From Cunninghamia lanceolata (taxonomy: Eukaryota > Streptophyta > Pinopsida > Cupressales > Cupressaceae), in the NCBI GenBank assembly GCA_027924645.1, contig BSBN01000213.1, positions 30,134,501 to 30,198,500 on the forward strand: DNA of 64,000 nt, written 5' to 3'. Position 1 is the stretch's first letter, and each line of letters opens with the position of its first letter. The notes under the pieces were generated by a model that worked only from the letters and a program-made list of their open reading frames with translations, had not been told where the DNA came from and searched no databases. Positions 11,082 to 22,900 of this stretch are shown here, in pieces. Made by a program: the position numbers and the translations under genes.

Positions 11082-12229
11082 CAAGCCCAGAAACAACAGC
11101 TATCTATTGTAATAGGTTTAAAGACAGGAGGGCAATAATATTATTTGTAGCTGCAAGATTAGCGATCAATGGTTTATATTATTATGATGGTTGAAAAAAT
11201 ACCATTGATCGCATTAAATAAGTATCGACTTAATTTTGTTCTCAGACGAATTTCAGATTTTCACTTGGGGATACAATCCTAAACAAAGCAAAATGAAAAA
11301 CCCCAAAATGAAAAAAAAACTGTAGTAAAGTTTTACCTCGGAACCAAACAATTTGAAGTCATTTTGAGATTTTCACAGAATTTTCTCCTGCCAAACATCT
11401 CTACCACTACCGCTTCTGCTATCCTGTCGTGCGATCAGTCACTTGATTAACTGTTCCATATGGTTGTCTTATTTAACCCAGTTAACAAACAGCGTATTTC
11501 TTTTATTCAATAGCCCATTAGCATGTCCATATATATGTAAGTCAACTGAATATGATGAGAAAGTATGAGCATTAGAAGTGCAGGGGAATCACAAACAAGC
11601 CCATATAAGTCTCAACTGCATTTCAAAGAGACTCCTAACTACGATTTACCCAAATGGAGAGGATAAGCATAGGAATAACCGCATTTCAGAAGTTTTACTG
11701 AAAGAGGTATGGTTAGATTGTTTAACCACTAATAGCATGCGTAAAACCCATTTTTGGTCCACACTATAAAATATGCTAACTACAGAACATTTATTGTCAT
11801 TTGAAGGATCTACATCATCCACAACTAAATCGCTTCAACTGTGACTATTTTATATTCCCATTACCATCCATAACTAGGACAAGAGAAACTGCAGACTTAA
11901 TATACAAATCTGACTTTGTTATCCATTATGAAAAATACAAGAAAACTATATTTCAATCCACATCCTGTGACAATTTAATCATTTGGTATAAACAAATGGT
12001 TTTCATAAACTATTTATAATCTAATGCTTAGAATGAACTGCATGTCTACTTTCAAAGAATCCATAGTCTACATAATCTGCACAAACACTATTCTCAAGTA
12101 AAAGCCGATTGGAACGCATGATCTCCATAATTCATTTGCTAAAAGCAATAAAAGTAGACCTTCCTATAATTGCAGCAAGACAAATTTTATACACACTTAA
12201 CAATGAATTTTAAAGGCAATAGGAGGTAC
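11082..12229. other. No gene recognised
   Basis: The short open frames here have no recognisable domain. The expected next exon of the ATPase fragment on the minus strand was looked for and not seen. Confidence 0.45.
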
Positions 12230-12700
12230 CTTTCTCTCCGATATAACCTCCCTGTCTTTTACCCTTTTTGGTGGATCGTCCAACACTGCATAGGGATTCA
12301 ATGTTTCGGGAGGTGAAGCCCTTCTCATTGTTAAAGACCAAGAGAGTAGCAGGGGCACCCACACCAGTGACGTCTCTGCTCGTAACCACAAATTCCAATG
12401 ATGGTTCCACATCAGGTGCATACTCATTGTCTTCTGCATTCTGCCAAATCAGAACCACCCAAATTTTAATTCTACAGAGAAAAAAAGGCAATGACAATTA
12501 AAAACAGAAACAATTTGAATTATATAAGGCATATCACTCAGAAAGCTACCTGTATGAGCTCCATCAGAAAATGAACATCCTTGGTGTAGAGCTCTGCTGA
12601 GAGATGTTTAACAGCATGATGAAGATCTTCAGTAAGGGGGTTGTCTTCTCCACCTATAGAAAATTTATTTCTTCTTATCTCTTCAATATCTTCTTCCCGG
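12230..12700 (-). pseudogene. Two exons of a NO VEIN-type HSP90-like (GHKL) ATPase, truncated
   Basis: On the minus strand, an upstream exon (to 12550) encodes EEDIEEIRRNKFSIGG, LTEDLHHAVKHLSAEL and VHFLMELIQ. A 109-base intron (12441-12549, GT...AG, phase 0) follows. The next exon (12440-12230) encodes NAEDNEY, GAPATLLVFNNEKGF, NIESLCSVGRSTKKG and YIGEKG, then a GT donor. This is the ATP-binding N-terminal part of the plant family annotated as histidine kinase/DNA gyrase B/HSP90-like ATPase, which includes NO VEIN. NAEDNE carries the Bergerat-fold asparagine. No start codon is evident before EEDIEE, and nothing beyond YIGEKG is found, whereas family members are far longer. The intact intron points to capture or translocation of genomic DNA and not to retrocopying. 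Confidence 0.8.
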
Positions 12701-12965
12701 TGAAAGATGAAGAAGGAGGGGAAGGGAAACGGAAAGGAAATGGCCACCTCCGGCAAAAAAGAGAATATCAGAAGGGTTGCTGCCTTCAGAGGGCAGAGCT
12801 CCCCTCCCACCGTGTGGCGAAGGACTTCTGTCTAGTGCACCCTAAAAAAACATAAAAGACCAAATGGGTATCAGAAAATGCCAACAAATCAATCAGATGC
12901 AAACCTGCTCATCCGCTGAAAAGAAAGGATCCGCCTTCCATGATTGAAATTGGCCCTTCTTTCTC

Positions 12966-13070
12966 TGCCTCAACTTCAACAAAATGAGGAGAATCCACAA
13001 GAGCAGCAGCAGAAGCAACCCGCTGCAGAACAGGGAAAAGAATCTATAAACTAGAAGAAGCAAAAGCACT
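12966..13070. repeat. Short copy of the block A start
   Basis: The sequence from CTCAACTTCAACAAAATGAGGA through the CAG-rich tract to GAATCTATAAAC matches 3080-3170 and 9330-9420 in direct orientation with a few substitutions, then diverges. Confidence 0.85.
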
Positions 13071-13187
13071 CCTTCCTTGCCAAGGCCTTCTTCTACATCA
13101 GTGTCTGCAAAGGAAAATGGGCCACACACGTCCATGCCGGAACCCATCAGGACATGCAAATCTCAAACCAGCCACGAGTTTAAATTG

Positions 13188-13579
13188 GATCACACGCCGA
13201 GACGCAGCAAAAAGAAAGGAAACCCTATGCAAAGACAAGCTAAAATATTAAAAATCCAAAAACTATCTCAACTAAATTGCCAATGCGACTTAGGTTTAAC
13301 TTTGATTATTGTCATTCCACAGATATCAATGGAAAATAATACCAAGGATAGACTAAAAAGCTTGGGCTAAACTATCTCAACTAAATTGCCAATGGGCAAA
13401 CAAATTGCCAATGCGACTTAGGTTTAACTTTGATTATTGTCATTGCACAGATATCAACGGGAAAATAATACCAAGGATAGACTAAAAAGCTTAGGCTAAT
13501 TTCGATTATAACACTTGCACAAAGTCCAACGTCCAAAGAAATGCTAACGCCCAAAGAAATGTTATTACGGTGAAAACAA
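13188..13579 (-). repeat. Right arm of the long-range inverted repeat, with internal duplication
   Basis: This is the reverse complement of 549-813. It is longer because an internal segment starting ACTATCTCAACTAAATTGCC occurs twice, at about 13261 and 13370. Confidence 0.75.
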
Positions 13580-14868
13580 TAGTTACCCTGCCGAAGGTAG
13601 GGACTAATAAAATAAAAATATAAAATTATTAATTACTTCACAAGGAAGCCCGCGCGGTTATAAACTTACGGATTAAAAGGATTTTAAAAAAAAAGAGTTT
13701 AAAGAGAGGTCTGCATGCCTTTAAGAATTAAAACATATCCCTTAATATATGTATCCCCTTAAAAAGCTCTTAAAACTTTATCCTTAATATTATACTTTTA
13801 TAATATTAATTTCCTTTTTATTAAAAACTTTTAATTTTTATTCTTATTTTATTATATTTATTATTATTATTACCTTTTAAAAAAAAACTACTCTTATATT
13901 ATTATTATATATTTTTTATTTAATCTATTATATATATATAAATTTATTGTTTTACTTACTATAAAATAATATTTACGAAAATCAAATTCCGTAAAATGAT
14001 AAAATTATATTTCTACAATTAAGAGAAAATAATAATAATATTTATATTAAATACATATATAGAGACACGATAAATATACATTTATATATATTCACATATG
14101 TATAAATTTATCATCGTAAAATCAAATATAACTCATAATCAAGAAATGCATATAAAGTCGTAAAATCTTCATAGGCTTATCACAAAAGAGATGATAATTC
14201 ATGCATAAGCCAAATGACATTTCCATATTTATGAGTAATATGCTCATGAATATACGTAGGTACATCTACCTAAATATGTTCATGCTCATATCGACTCACG
14301 TATAAGAATGTATCGAGGACTTGCACGATCATTAACTCAGAGAAACCAAACACATAATAACATGCAGGTTCGAACATCCAATCAAGACTCAAGATACATA
14401 ATTCAGCTCACTTACCTCTACCCACACTGACTCGACTCAATCTAAGTCAAATAGGATGTGATTGTGTGGTGCTCAGTTTAGGCTTCTCTTTTACGTTTAC
14501 CAGACCAAGTCCTTCTCTTGAGTGATACCTCCCCTCCTTAGAGGGACAACCTATTCCTGCATCCATTTAGATCATCGCAAGAGTAGTTAACTGATCAAAA
14601 CATAATCATTAATTAACAATAACCACATTTAATACAAGACATTGCATTATTCTTTTTCTCATCATATTGCATTCAAAATAGATAACACACATAGATGCAA
14701 GATTCATAAATACTTCAATTTTCACAAAATATCCAATCTATAGTAAATGGATTAAAACACATATACAACTACAGAAATCTATAATCAATCACTTTCTAAA
14801 CAAATTAACCAAACTAGGTAAATAGTAAGTAGATAGAAACACATGGAGTGTAACAGAGGTTTTCACCA
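13580..14868. other. AT-rich spacer, no gene recognised
   Basis: From about 13690 to 14120 the sequence is very AT-rich, with poly-A/T and TATA runs. The remainder up to 14868 has no recognisable coding region. It may hold the missing 3' part or flank of the Tat-like element, but I found no LTR matching 31782-32877. Confidence 0.5.
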
Positions 14869-15912
14869 TCAGATATGTCTTATTTTTTTACTATTTTCAC
14901 AATCTAACACTGCCGCAAAGCAGTTTTCACCATTAGATCTATCTTTTATTTTCACATTTTTATGACTGAAAGGCTTGGCACTCTCTCTAAAATAAGCTTT
15001 GTCATTGAGTTCTATGGCGCAAGCAGTTTTGTGATCCCCTGCAGGCAAATGGTCTCTAAGTTCTAGATAATCGATGATAGCATCATCATTTTGGAAAGTA
15101 TCTAGCTCAAGGGTGGGGTCTTGCAAATCCCAGTCTATGAGTTCGGGATGCACTAAGGGTAATGGGTCATCAGGTTGGTCTGGTTCGAAGCTGGTAATGG
15201 TTAGAATGGAGGAGTCATTTGAATAGGTGGAGGTATTGACAAGGTCTATTATGGTACTCTCCTCAAGTTGGTTCATCAAGTGTGACATCGTACTCTCCTC
15301 ATGAAGTTCACTTTTATCATATTGCGGATTGAATTCTAGCGATCTAGCCCTAGAGCTTTGTCCCTCATGTGTCATATGAGTAGAGCTATATTGTTGAACC
15401 ACGTCAACCCTTTTATCTTTACAAGACATTTTTGAGATTCTGTCCCATTCATACTCATTGGAATCTATTTCACTAGCTTCTTGTAAGCGGTGAATTTGTT
15501 CTACTAGGTTAGTGGTAACTATTTCTCTATCTTTTGCTTGGATTTTCTCCTTACCTTTGATCTTCTCTTTACCCTTGTATCCCAACCCAGTAGTGTCTCA
15601 GCCTGTGGAGGTAGAGGGTTGAATTGGTTCCATGAGACCGTCTTTCCTTAATCCTATGGGACCATGTTCTTCATATCCCATCCTTTGTAAAATAGAAAAC
15701 CCTTGACCATATTGTGCAGTGGGTAGCTTAGGTTGATGATCATTTGGTGTGGTTTCACTATCTTCATCTTTGTAAAGCCACTGTAAGACATCTTTTTCAT
15801 CACTCTCATCCAATAGGTTTCCCCATCTAATGAAAGGACCCTTAGAAGTCTCCAATGACTTGGCCTTGTTCATGGACAACTTTCCATAGGATTTTGGTGA
15901 TATAGGCAACAA
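14869..15912 (-). pseudogene. Tat-like pol: G-patch-like segment and acidic linker
   Basis: Two consecutive open stretches in one frame (15912-15598 and 15585-14869), separated by a TGA, follow the protease. The first contains QYGQGFSILQRMGYEEHGPI and continues into TTGLGYKGKEKIKG. This glycine-rich G-patch-like pattern is known between protease and RT in Tat/Ogre-type plant gypsy elements. The rest is a low-similarity acidic linker rich in Ser, Asp and Glu. The coding signal stops near 14878, before any RT motif, so the element appears truncated or non-autonomous here. Confidence 0.7.
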
Positions 15913-15914
15913 TG

Positions 15915-16818
15915 CTAGACAAAAAGATTGCTCAATGACATACTCTCCAACACCCTTGTCTTTGACTTTGACTTAAGCTCTGATGTTTTAGAGGTAGAAG
16001 CTAGAGAACTTGGATCCACATGGTTTGAAGAAGAGGAACTTGCTCGATTGGCGGGGATTACAACTTCTAGTTTTGATTGGATGGTGTTGCAATACTGGAA
16101 TGGATCAGGGTCACCTTCTATGGTAATTTCTTGGCCATTGTGTGGGAACTTGATACATTGATGGTATGTTGATGAAAAAACCTTCATAGCATAGATCCAA
16201 GGTCTACCTAGAAGAATGTTATATGCTAACTCCATGTCTAGAACTTGGCACACAACATCTCTCTCTACTGGTCCAACTTGTATTGGCAAGACCGCAGTTC
16301 CTTTGGAAGTTCTCTCTTCTTCGTCATATGCCTTGATAGTTATTTTCTTTTTAGGATCAACAACATTTTCTGAAAACCCCAATGCAAGGATTAACTTTAA
16401 TGTGCATATGTTTAAACCATCACCTCCATCTATTAGGACCCTTCTTATTTGGTGTTTGTGGATTTGGGCCTCAATGTGGAGGGATGCATTGTGTGGTTGG
16501 TTGATGAACATATCATCTTTCTCTGTGAAAGATAAGAAATGTGGTGTGGTTAGATGACCCACCATAGCTTAGAATTGCTCTTGAGCAAGGTTTGTAGGAA
16601 CAGTTGTTTCCAAGAGGGCTTTCTCTAAGATGGGCTTTGTGTGACGGGGATAGACATAATAACTCCAAAATGGATATGTGTGCAGGTGTTTTATGGAGTT
16701 GGTCAAGGATGTTGTATTGGTTCGATGTGGAGGATGACTTGGGTGGAGCCCCTTGTAGAGTAATGTTGCCACGACGAGTGGTCACATTATAGTCGGGCTT
16801 ATTATTGATGGTGATCAC
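15915..16818 (-). pseudogene. Tat-like retropepsin-type protease region
   Basis: A pre-protease segment (YNILDQLHKTPAHISILELL) and a protease segment are visible. The protease part carries VLIDGGDGLNICTL, the flap-region sequence and NILLGRPWIYAM. These match the aspartic protease of Tat-type gypsy elements, which use a D-G-G active-site version. The two parts lie in different frames, with a shift near 16620. A TAA falls just before AMVGHL and a TAG after SLSNLFV, so no functional product is expected. It would process the gag-pol polyprotein in an intact element. Confidence 0.8.
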
Positions 16819-16992
16819 ATTGATGTGTGAATCAATTCATGAGATATGATTAACGGTGTACTCATAAGAAACATTATTATAATTTGCTTTGTCTGTACCG
16901 TTGTTGTTTTGGTTGGATGGTCCTCCTTTTTCATAGTGAGGAAGAGGATTTTTGAATGCTATATGCTCGTCATTAGAGGTATGCCCTTCAAT

Positions 16993-17637
16993 TTATATCC
17001 GTTTTTGATCCAACAAGTCTTGAATGGCATGTTTTAGTGCTTGACAATCATTAGTTTTGTGTCCTTTGTTTCGATGATATTCACAAAAGTCAGAATCACT
17101 CCACCAAGAGGGTTGAAATTTTAGTTCATACTCATGCACCAACATAAGTGTTATGAGGTTGCCCCTTATTAACTTCCTAAGGGTGGATTCGAGAGACTCT
17201 CCTAGTGGTGTGAACTTTCTTCTAGGAGGAAAGTTGGTAGGTCTTTGCTCATTGCTTTGAGGCTTGTTGGATGGTGTATTGTTTTGTGGTTTTGATAGAT
17301 TGAAGATCGGTTGTTTTTGCACCATATTTTTAGCATCTACCACACCATCATTTACAATGGGTTTGTTCTTGGTCCAAAATCGTGACTTGTCCGCGTTGTT
17401 GTTAGAACTAGGGGTGTCTTTGTATAGCTTAATTTGCCCATTTGTTATCAAGGCTTTCTCAATGAGTAGCCCCATTTCAATGACCTTACTAAAAGTAGTT
17501 GGACATTGTATTTGGATTTGATAACTCAGTTCTGTGGTTAGGTTGTGAACAAACATTTCTATCATTTGTTTCTCTGGTATGTGGTAGGGACACTTGCTTG
17601 CAAGTTGTCTCCATCTTTGTAGGAAAGAGGCGAAGTA
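16993..17637 (-). pseudogene. Tat-like Gag, C-terminal half
   Basis: From the gypsy-1 junction the minus frame reads SFLQRWRQLASKCPYH, then MIEMFVHNL. After a variable linker it ends with CEYHRNKGHKTNDCQALKHA, a Cys/His nucleic-acid-binding motif typical of Tat gag proteins. It is the continuation of the N-terminal half at 28698-29450. Capsid/nucleocapsid function is inferred from the family. Confidence 0.85.
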
Positions 17638-19791
17638 TGTTGGTAATCATTTATGTTTAGGGTTTTTAGCTGGAGCATTTGCAGGTTCCCTCCTAAGAAG
17701 TCCTAGAAAAGTTCTAAGTCTTTGGGCCTCCTCATCGTATTCCAAAGGTAACTTGATATTCCGAAGGAGGGGAGGTCATCATCATCATATTTCCAGTCAT
17801 CACCCTGATATTTCTTGCAGGGGTCATATTTTGCACCAACCTGATCTTTTGCCCAGGGGGTGATTTTCTGAATATCGGGTGATTTTAGTTATGATCACCC
17901 TGTTGTTGTTTTATCACCCCGATGTTGGGAACGTCAATTCTATGTGGGGGGTGATATCTGCCTATTAGCTTCATGCATATTCTGAAGGGGTAGGTGATAT
18001 TTCAAATATTCAATGATTTTCTCAATATCACCCCGATGCCGATGTGATGATGACGTCATCAAGGTTCGATGGGGTCATATTCCAAGTTTTTCAATCCGGC
18101 CCGATGTTTTGAATGAAGAAGGGGGTGATATTTCGAACATCAGTCATCTTACAAAGATCACCCCGATATTGCAATATGATGATGACGTCATCAGGATGTC
18201 AGTGGACATGATCATGTGGCCATCGGCAAGACATATGGTATCGGCAAAGTAGGAGGATCTTCCTCCGATGCATCAGGTTGTGCCGATGAGGGTGATATTT
18301 CACATCAGGATGATGTGAAATGTCAGGGTGATTTTTCAAGGAAGGATTATCATGCAGGTGGTTCACTGACGTCAGGGTGATATTGAGCATCGGAGCGTCC
18401 TGTGGTGGGATCATGATGAGGTTTATACTGGTGCCATCGGGAGTAAAATCACCGACATCATATATGCTCACGACCTAGTATATAAAGTATTAAGGAGGTT
18501 GCCGCAGGATGCATGTGGGATAATTAGTTCCCACATATATTTAAAATATCAGGGTGATATATCTTGGCGGGAAAGTTTCAAAAGGCGCGATCTACTGTAT
18601 TTCCCAAGGCCGCGGGTGGTACGCCATTAATGGCGGATGTTACAGGGTATGGGCGAAGATGTGGACGGATCTAGTACCCGAATGAAGATGTGAATCCCCA
18701 AGCGTCAGCGCAAGGCTCGAGATCACTCCTTGTCTCCTCCTCTACCTGCTGCATTCAATGTTGAGCGCCATTTTTCTCAGGATGCATGCATTTGGCAAAT
18801 TTTTTGAGTCAAACATGTACTTTTAATGCTGAGTGCACCTTCCTCGTTGTATATAGCTGGCTGTGTCACTCATTTTCATTGTTGGAAACTGGACAAAAAT
18901 TCTGGTGCTATGACACATTACAGCTTCATTGGTGGCCCTGTTCTTGATGCCTCGTGAGTTTATGAGTCTCATGTTGTATGTTTCTTGCATAAATTTACTG
19001 GTTTCATGTTGATTTAAATGAGTAATGCTATATTGCATGTGTTTTGTTATCTGTCTCCAAATTGAGTGTGTTCTTTTGAATCTAAACAGTTAAGGACTGT
19101 CTAAGACTCTAGAATACAGGTTTACTATGTTGAATGCTTGATCTTTTACTTCTGCTCAAGGGGTAGATTAAAATTGTTTCAGGTTAAGTATTGGGAAGAA
19201 TATATTGCAGTGAGGATATTGTAAGCAGAGATAATTCGACACTTTATTTTGGGAAGTATCTATAAGGTAGATACTAAGCAACTCCCCTTGAAACTCAGTC
19301 TTTGGTATATGTTTATGCTGGTCATTCACATGTGTATGTCTATGGACTCCGAGCCCTGGATAGGCACCAATCTAGTCTTGCCTTGAGGTTACACCCCAGG
19401 TCCATGTTTTGCACCCAAACATAAAATCCAACTCAAACTTCATATACAAACCTTTAGGATTTTAGAAGTAGTTTTAGGACCCAAGATCCTCTGTCTACAA
19501 CTGAATATAGGCCCAAAGCTAGCCCCTTTGCACTTATTCCACAGTTTTGGTCTGCATAAAAGGGGATTTATCTGCTTTGTTTCAACATCCAAGTAAATTC
19601 ATGTGCATGTGTCATAGATGTTGAGTAGGGAATACCCCCTTGATTCTGCAGAGCCTAAAGAAGAAGAGGAGATATTTATAGAATCTATCTCCTATACTAT
19701 TGGCCCCTGGCCCGGGAATCCTATTGATCATTGATGGCTACCTTGTAGGGATAACTAGGAATAAGCATCCAGTCTGGGAAAATAACCAACA
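17638..19791 (+). repeat. Gypsy-1 5' LTR (2154 bp)
   Basis: It starts TGTTGGTAATC and ends ATAACCAACA, giving a TGTTGGT/ACCAACA terminal inverted repeat. It is matched along its whole length by 26540-28697. Small open frames inside it are not genes. Confidence 0.92.
17799..18558 (+). promoter_or_regulatory. U3 motif array: 13 GGGTGAT/ATCACCC copies and TGACGTCA sites
   Basis: Exact GGGTGAT or its complement starts at 17799, 17858, 17877, 17894, 17913, 17949, 18027, 18123, 18158, 18290, 18326, 18375 and 18552. The palindromic bZIP/TGA-type site TGACGTCA lies at 18051, 18183 and 18367. A TATA-box-like TATATAAAG follows at 18479. The layout is that of a strong, possibly inducible LTR promoter; activity is inferred. 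Confidence 0.6.
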
Positions 19792-19795
19792 GAAA

Positions 19796-19814
19796 TTGGT
19801 GACTCTGCTGGGGA
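19796..19814 (+). other. Gypsy-1 primer-binding site
   Basis: TTGGTGACTCTGCTGGGGA begins four bases after the 5' LTR end. The equivalent site in gypsy-2 is TTGGCGACTTTGCTGGGGA. It should pair with the 3' end of a tRNA; I do not assign which. Confidence 0.7.
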
Positions 19815-19922
19815 GGGTGATTTGAATGTATTATCCTGCAAATCCAGATACTAAAGAAAACAATTCCTAGTTGTAGGTGGCGACTCCGAACCAATCTCCC
19901 AACCGGTAAAGTAAAAATTTGT

Positions 19923-22900
19923 ATGCAAGGGAGAAGATCCCAACGTAACCCTTTGTTTGAAGAGTTACCCATAAAAATGATGTACAGGAAAAAAGGGATT
20001 GTGCGAGCCAGTCAAGATGGTTCTCCTAGCCCCAGGAAAAATGAATTTATTCAGGACAATCCAGGATTCTCAGAGCAAACAATACCCTATTTTTTAAACA
20101 CTGAGGCTGAAATCCAGAATGTATATGAAAGATAGCAGGGTGGTGCTCTGAGAATAAGGTCAGAAGTCTTTCAAGGACGCCCTTTCTTGGATCCCAGTGA
20201 TAGATTTGAAGAAGTTGAGTCTCCAAGGGATGATGATAATGATGATCAGAATGTGATAAAGCCATCTTCTTCTATGCCTAGAGAAGAGGAACTAGCTGAT
20301 GAAATTAAGAGCTTAAGGGCAGAATTAGAATATCTGCAAGCAATAAAGATCAGGGATGACATGAGACAGAAAGTGCAAGCTCTGAGAGTTGCTCAGAATG
20401 ATTCAATTCCTACCCTTGAAAATGCAAATGTGCAAAGGAATCAACACAAAAATGAAGTACAGGATCAACACAATGATTAGAGACAAAATGCAAATAAGGA
20501 TGGAGTACCATTAAATAATGTAAGAAATCAGAATGCACTCAGAAATGCCAATGCTAATCAATTTGGTAGACAGCCGATGCAGCTAGACAGATTTAGACAG
20601 CTTGTGTTTGATGGCATTCTTGGTTACTCCAATCTTATTGACAAACATGTGAGGCTGCAAGTGCCTAAATTTTCAGGAAATAATACTGTATCAGGTGAAG
20701 ACCATTTAAAAGCTTTTCAGAATATCATGGACAACTTTGAGGTTGAGCATGAGGATGTATTTATGAAATCATTTATGCAATCCTTAGTTGATGAAGCCAA
20801 GGAATGGTATAAAGGTCTACCTGACAGAAGCATTTCATCATGGGATGACTTCAGGAGAATATTCAAAGAATAGTATGGTGACAAAACTAATCCTAGTTTC
20901 TTTATCAATGAAATTACAGGAATTACCAAAAGATCAAATGAACAGGTTGCTGATTTCAATGCTAGATTCATGAAGGTATTAAACAAACTACCACAGGACT
21001 TGAGACCTAATGAACCTATGTGCATAGTATTGTACATAAATGCCTTTGATGCTAAGACAGCTTATGGGCTACGAGACAAGGGTCCTGCTAGCCTCAGAGA
21101 TGCCTTCAAGATTGCAACAAATATTGAAAATAACAGAAAAGCATCTGGTAAGACAAATAGAAGAGATGATGTGAAAATTCTGCAAAATCCAAATACGAAA
21201 TCTCAGAGTGTTCAGGGCAATGCATCTACTTCTGAGGATAAATTAGACAAATTGACAACTATTGTTAAGGACTTAGGTTATAGAATGGCTACAAGTGAAA
21301 AGGGGATAGGTCCTAACAGACCAGTTTACCAAAGGCAAGAAAGAAGACCATCATTACATGACATGCCATATCATACCAATTGGCATAATGGTAAACCCAT
21401 TCTTCCAAACAGCAACACAGGTCAAAGGACTCAAAATGATAAGGAAACTCTTGATCCTTTGAACAAGGCTGTAAATATTGTTAATGACACCCCATGGTGT
21501 ATCATATGTCAAATGCCTCATTCACAGTCACAATGTATGATTGCTCAGTCTCTATACAACAATGCTGTTGCCTGTGATGAGTGTAATGAGCCGCATTGTA
21601 TGGAAGATGAGAATGTCAATATGTTGTCTACAAACAGAGAATACTCTTCTCACGATGCTGATGTAAGTGCAAATAATGAAATTTAGGTCTGCTAGCTGTT
21701 TCCATATCATGAGGATGAGGAAGATAGCTACGCCTATGCTTAGGACTCACACAATTTCTTGAACAACTTGAGGAGACCTTCTGATGAAGAAATTAGAGCC
21801 CTCACAGCTGCAGCAGTAGCTCAAGTTAAAAGAAATTACAACCTAAGGGGTAAAGCTCAGGTAAGCAACTCACACCAACCAGAGAATACTTCTACAGGCC
21901 AGCCAATCCATAGTCACAAGGAGACTGAACCACAAAAGAAATGATGGAGTAATAACAAGCAAAACTTTAAGCAAAAGACAGGTCATGATTTTTAGGGGCT
22001 AGAAAATAGAGTTCCCCAGGTTGAGGATCAAAATAAAAAATTTCAGAGCAGCAATGACAGTCAAGGATCTATAAGAATTAAAGTTGGATCATCTCAAGAT
22101 AGAGGTAAAATGGTGGAGCAAGTTACAACTGTTATTCAAAATTATGCCCCATTTGATATCACTCAAGTCTTATCACAGATAAAAGTCTCTGTTCCATTGA
22201 TGGAGCTGATGAAAATGGAAGAATTCAGAAATAAAGCAGTATCCTTGATCTCAAGAGTACCATGCCAGACCAAGTTGAGTGATGAACCTCAGAGTAAGAA
22301 ACATGCCCTATATACTGATGAAGATGAAGTCCCTGAGGTATATTTGGGGATGACCATGACAAAATGCCCTTCATAGGTTGAACCATTTTATGTCTCCCTG
22401 GTTATAAATGGAAAAATAATTAAGAACTGTATGCTTGATTCAGGAGCATCAACAAACATCATGCCTTTAGCTATCATGCAGCAAATTAGGTTAAAGATAG
22501 ATAATGCATGTGGGAAATGCTATGCTATGGATGCTAGAGAACTACCTGTCATTGGAATTATGAAAGATGTGGATTTCAGACTGGCAGCATATCCAGAAAA
22601 AACCTACAAAATGAATATAACAGTTGTTGATATCAAGCCACGATATGGCGTGCTGCTATCAAGGAGATGGGCAACATTAATTGGTGGGAGTATGCAATTA
22701 GATTTGTCATATGCTATGATCCCAATGAACGGCAAGGATGTCAAACTGATCAGAGAAGAAAGATCATCAGAGACAGTGGAGGATCAAGAATCAGAGGAAC
22801 ATATATGTTTTGTGAACACTGACTATGATAATTTCAGAGTTGTCTCAGATGATAAGGAGGGTGAAGAAAAAAATTTCTGCATTCAAGAATTGGATCAACA

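Noticed and set aside
18199..18471. 90-codon minus-strand frames in both gypsy-1 LTRs (also 27102-27374)
   Set aside because: They are repeated only because the LTR is duplicated. They have no recognisable domain and overlap the promoter motif array.
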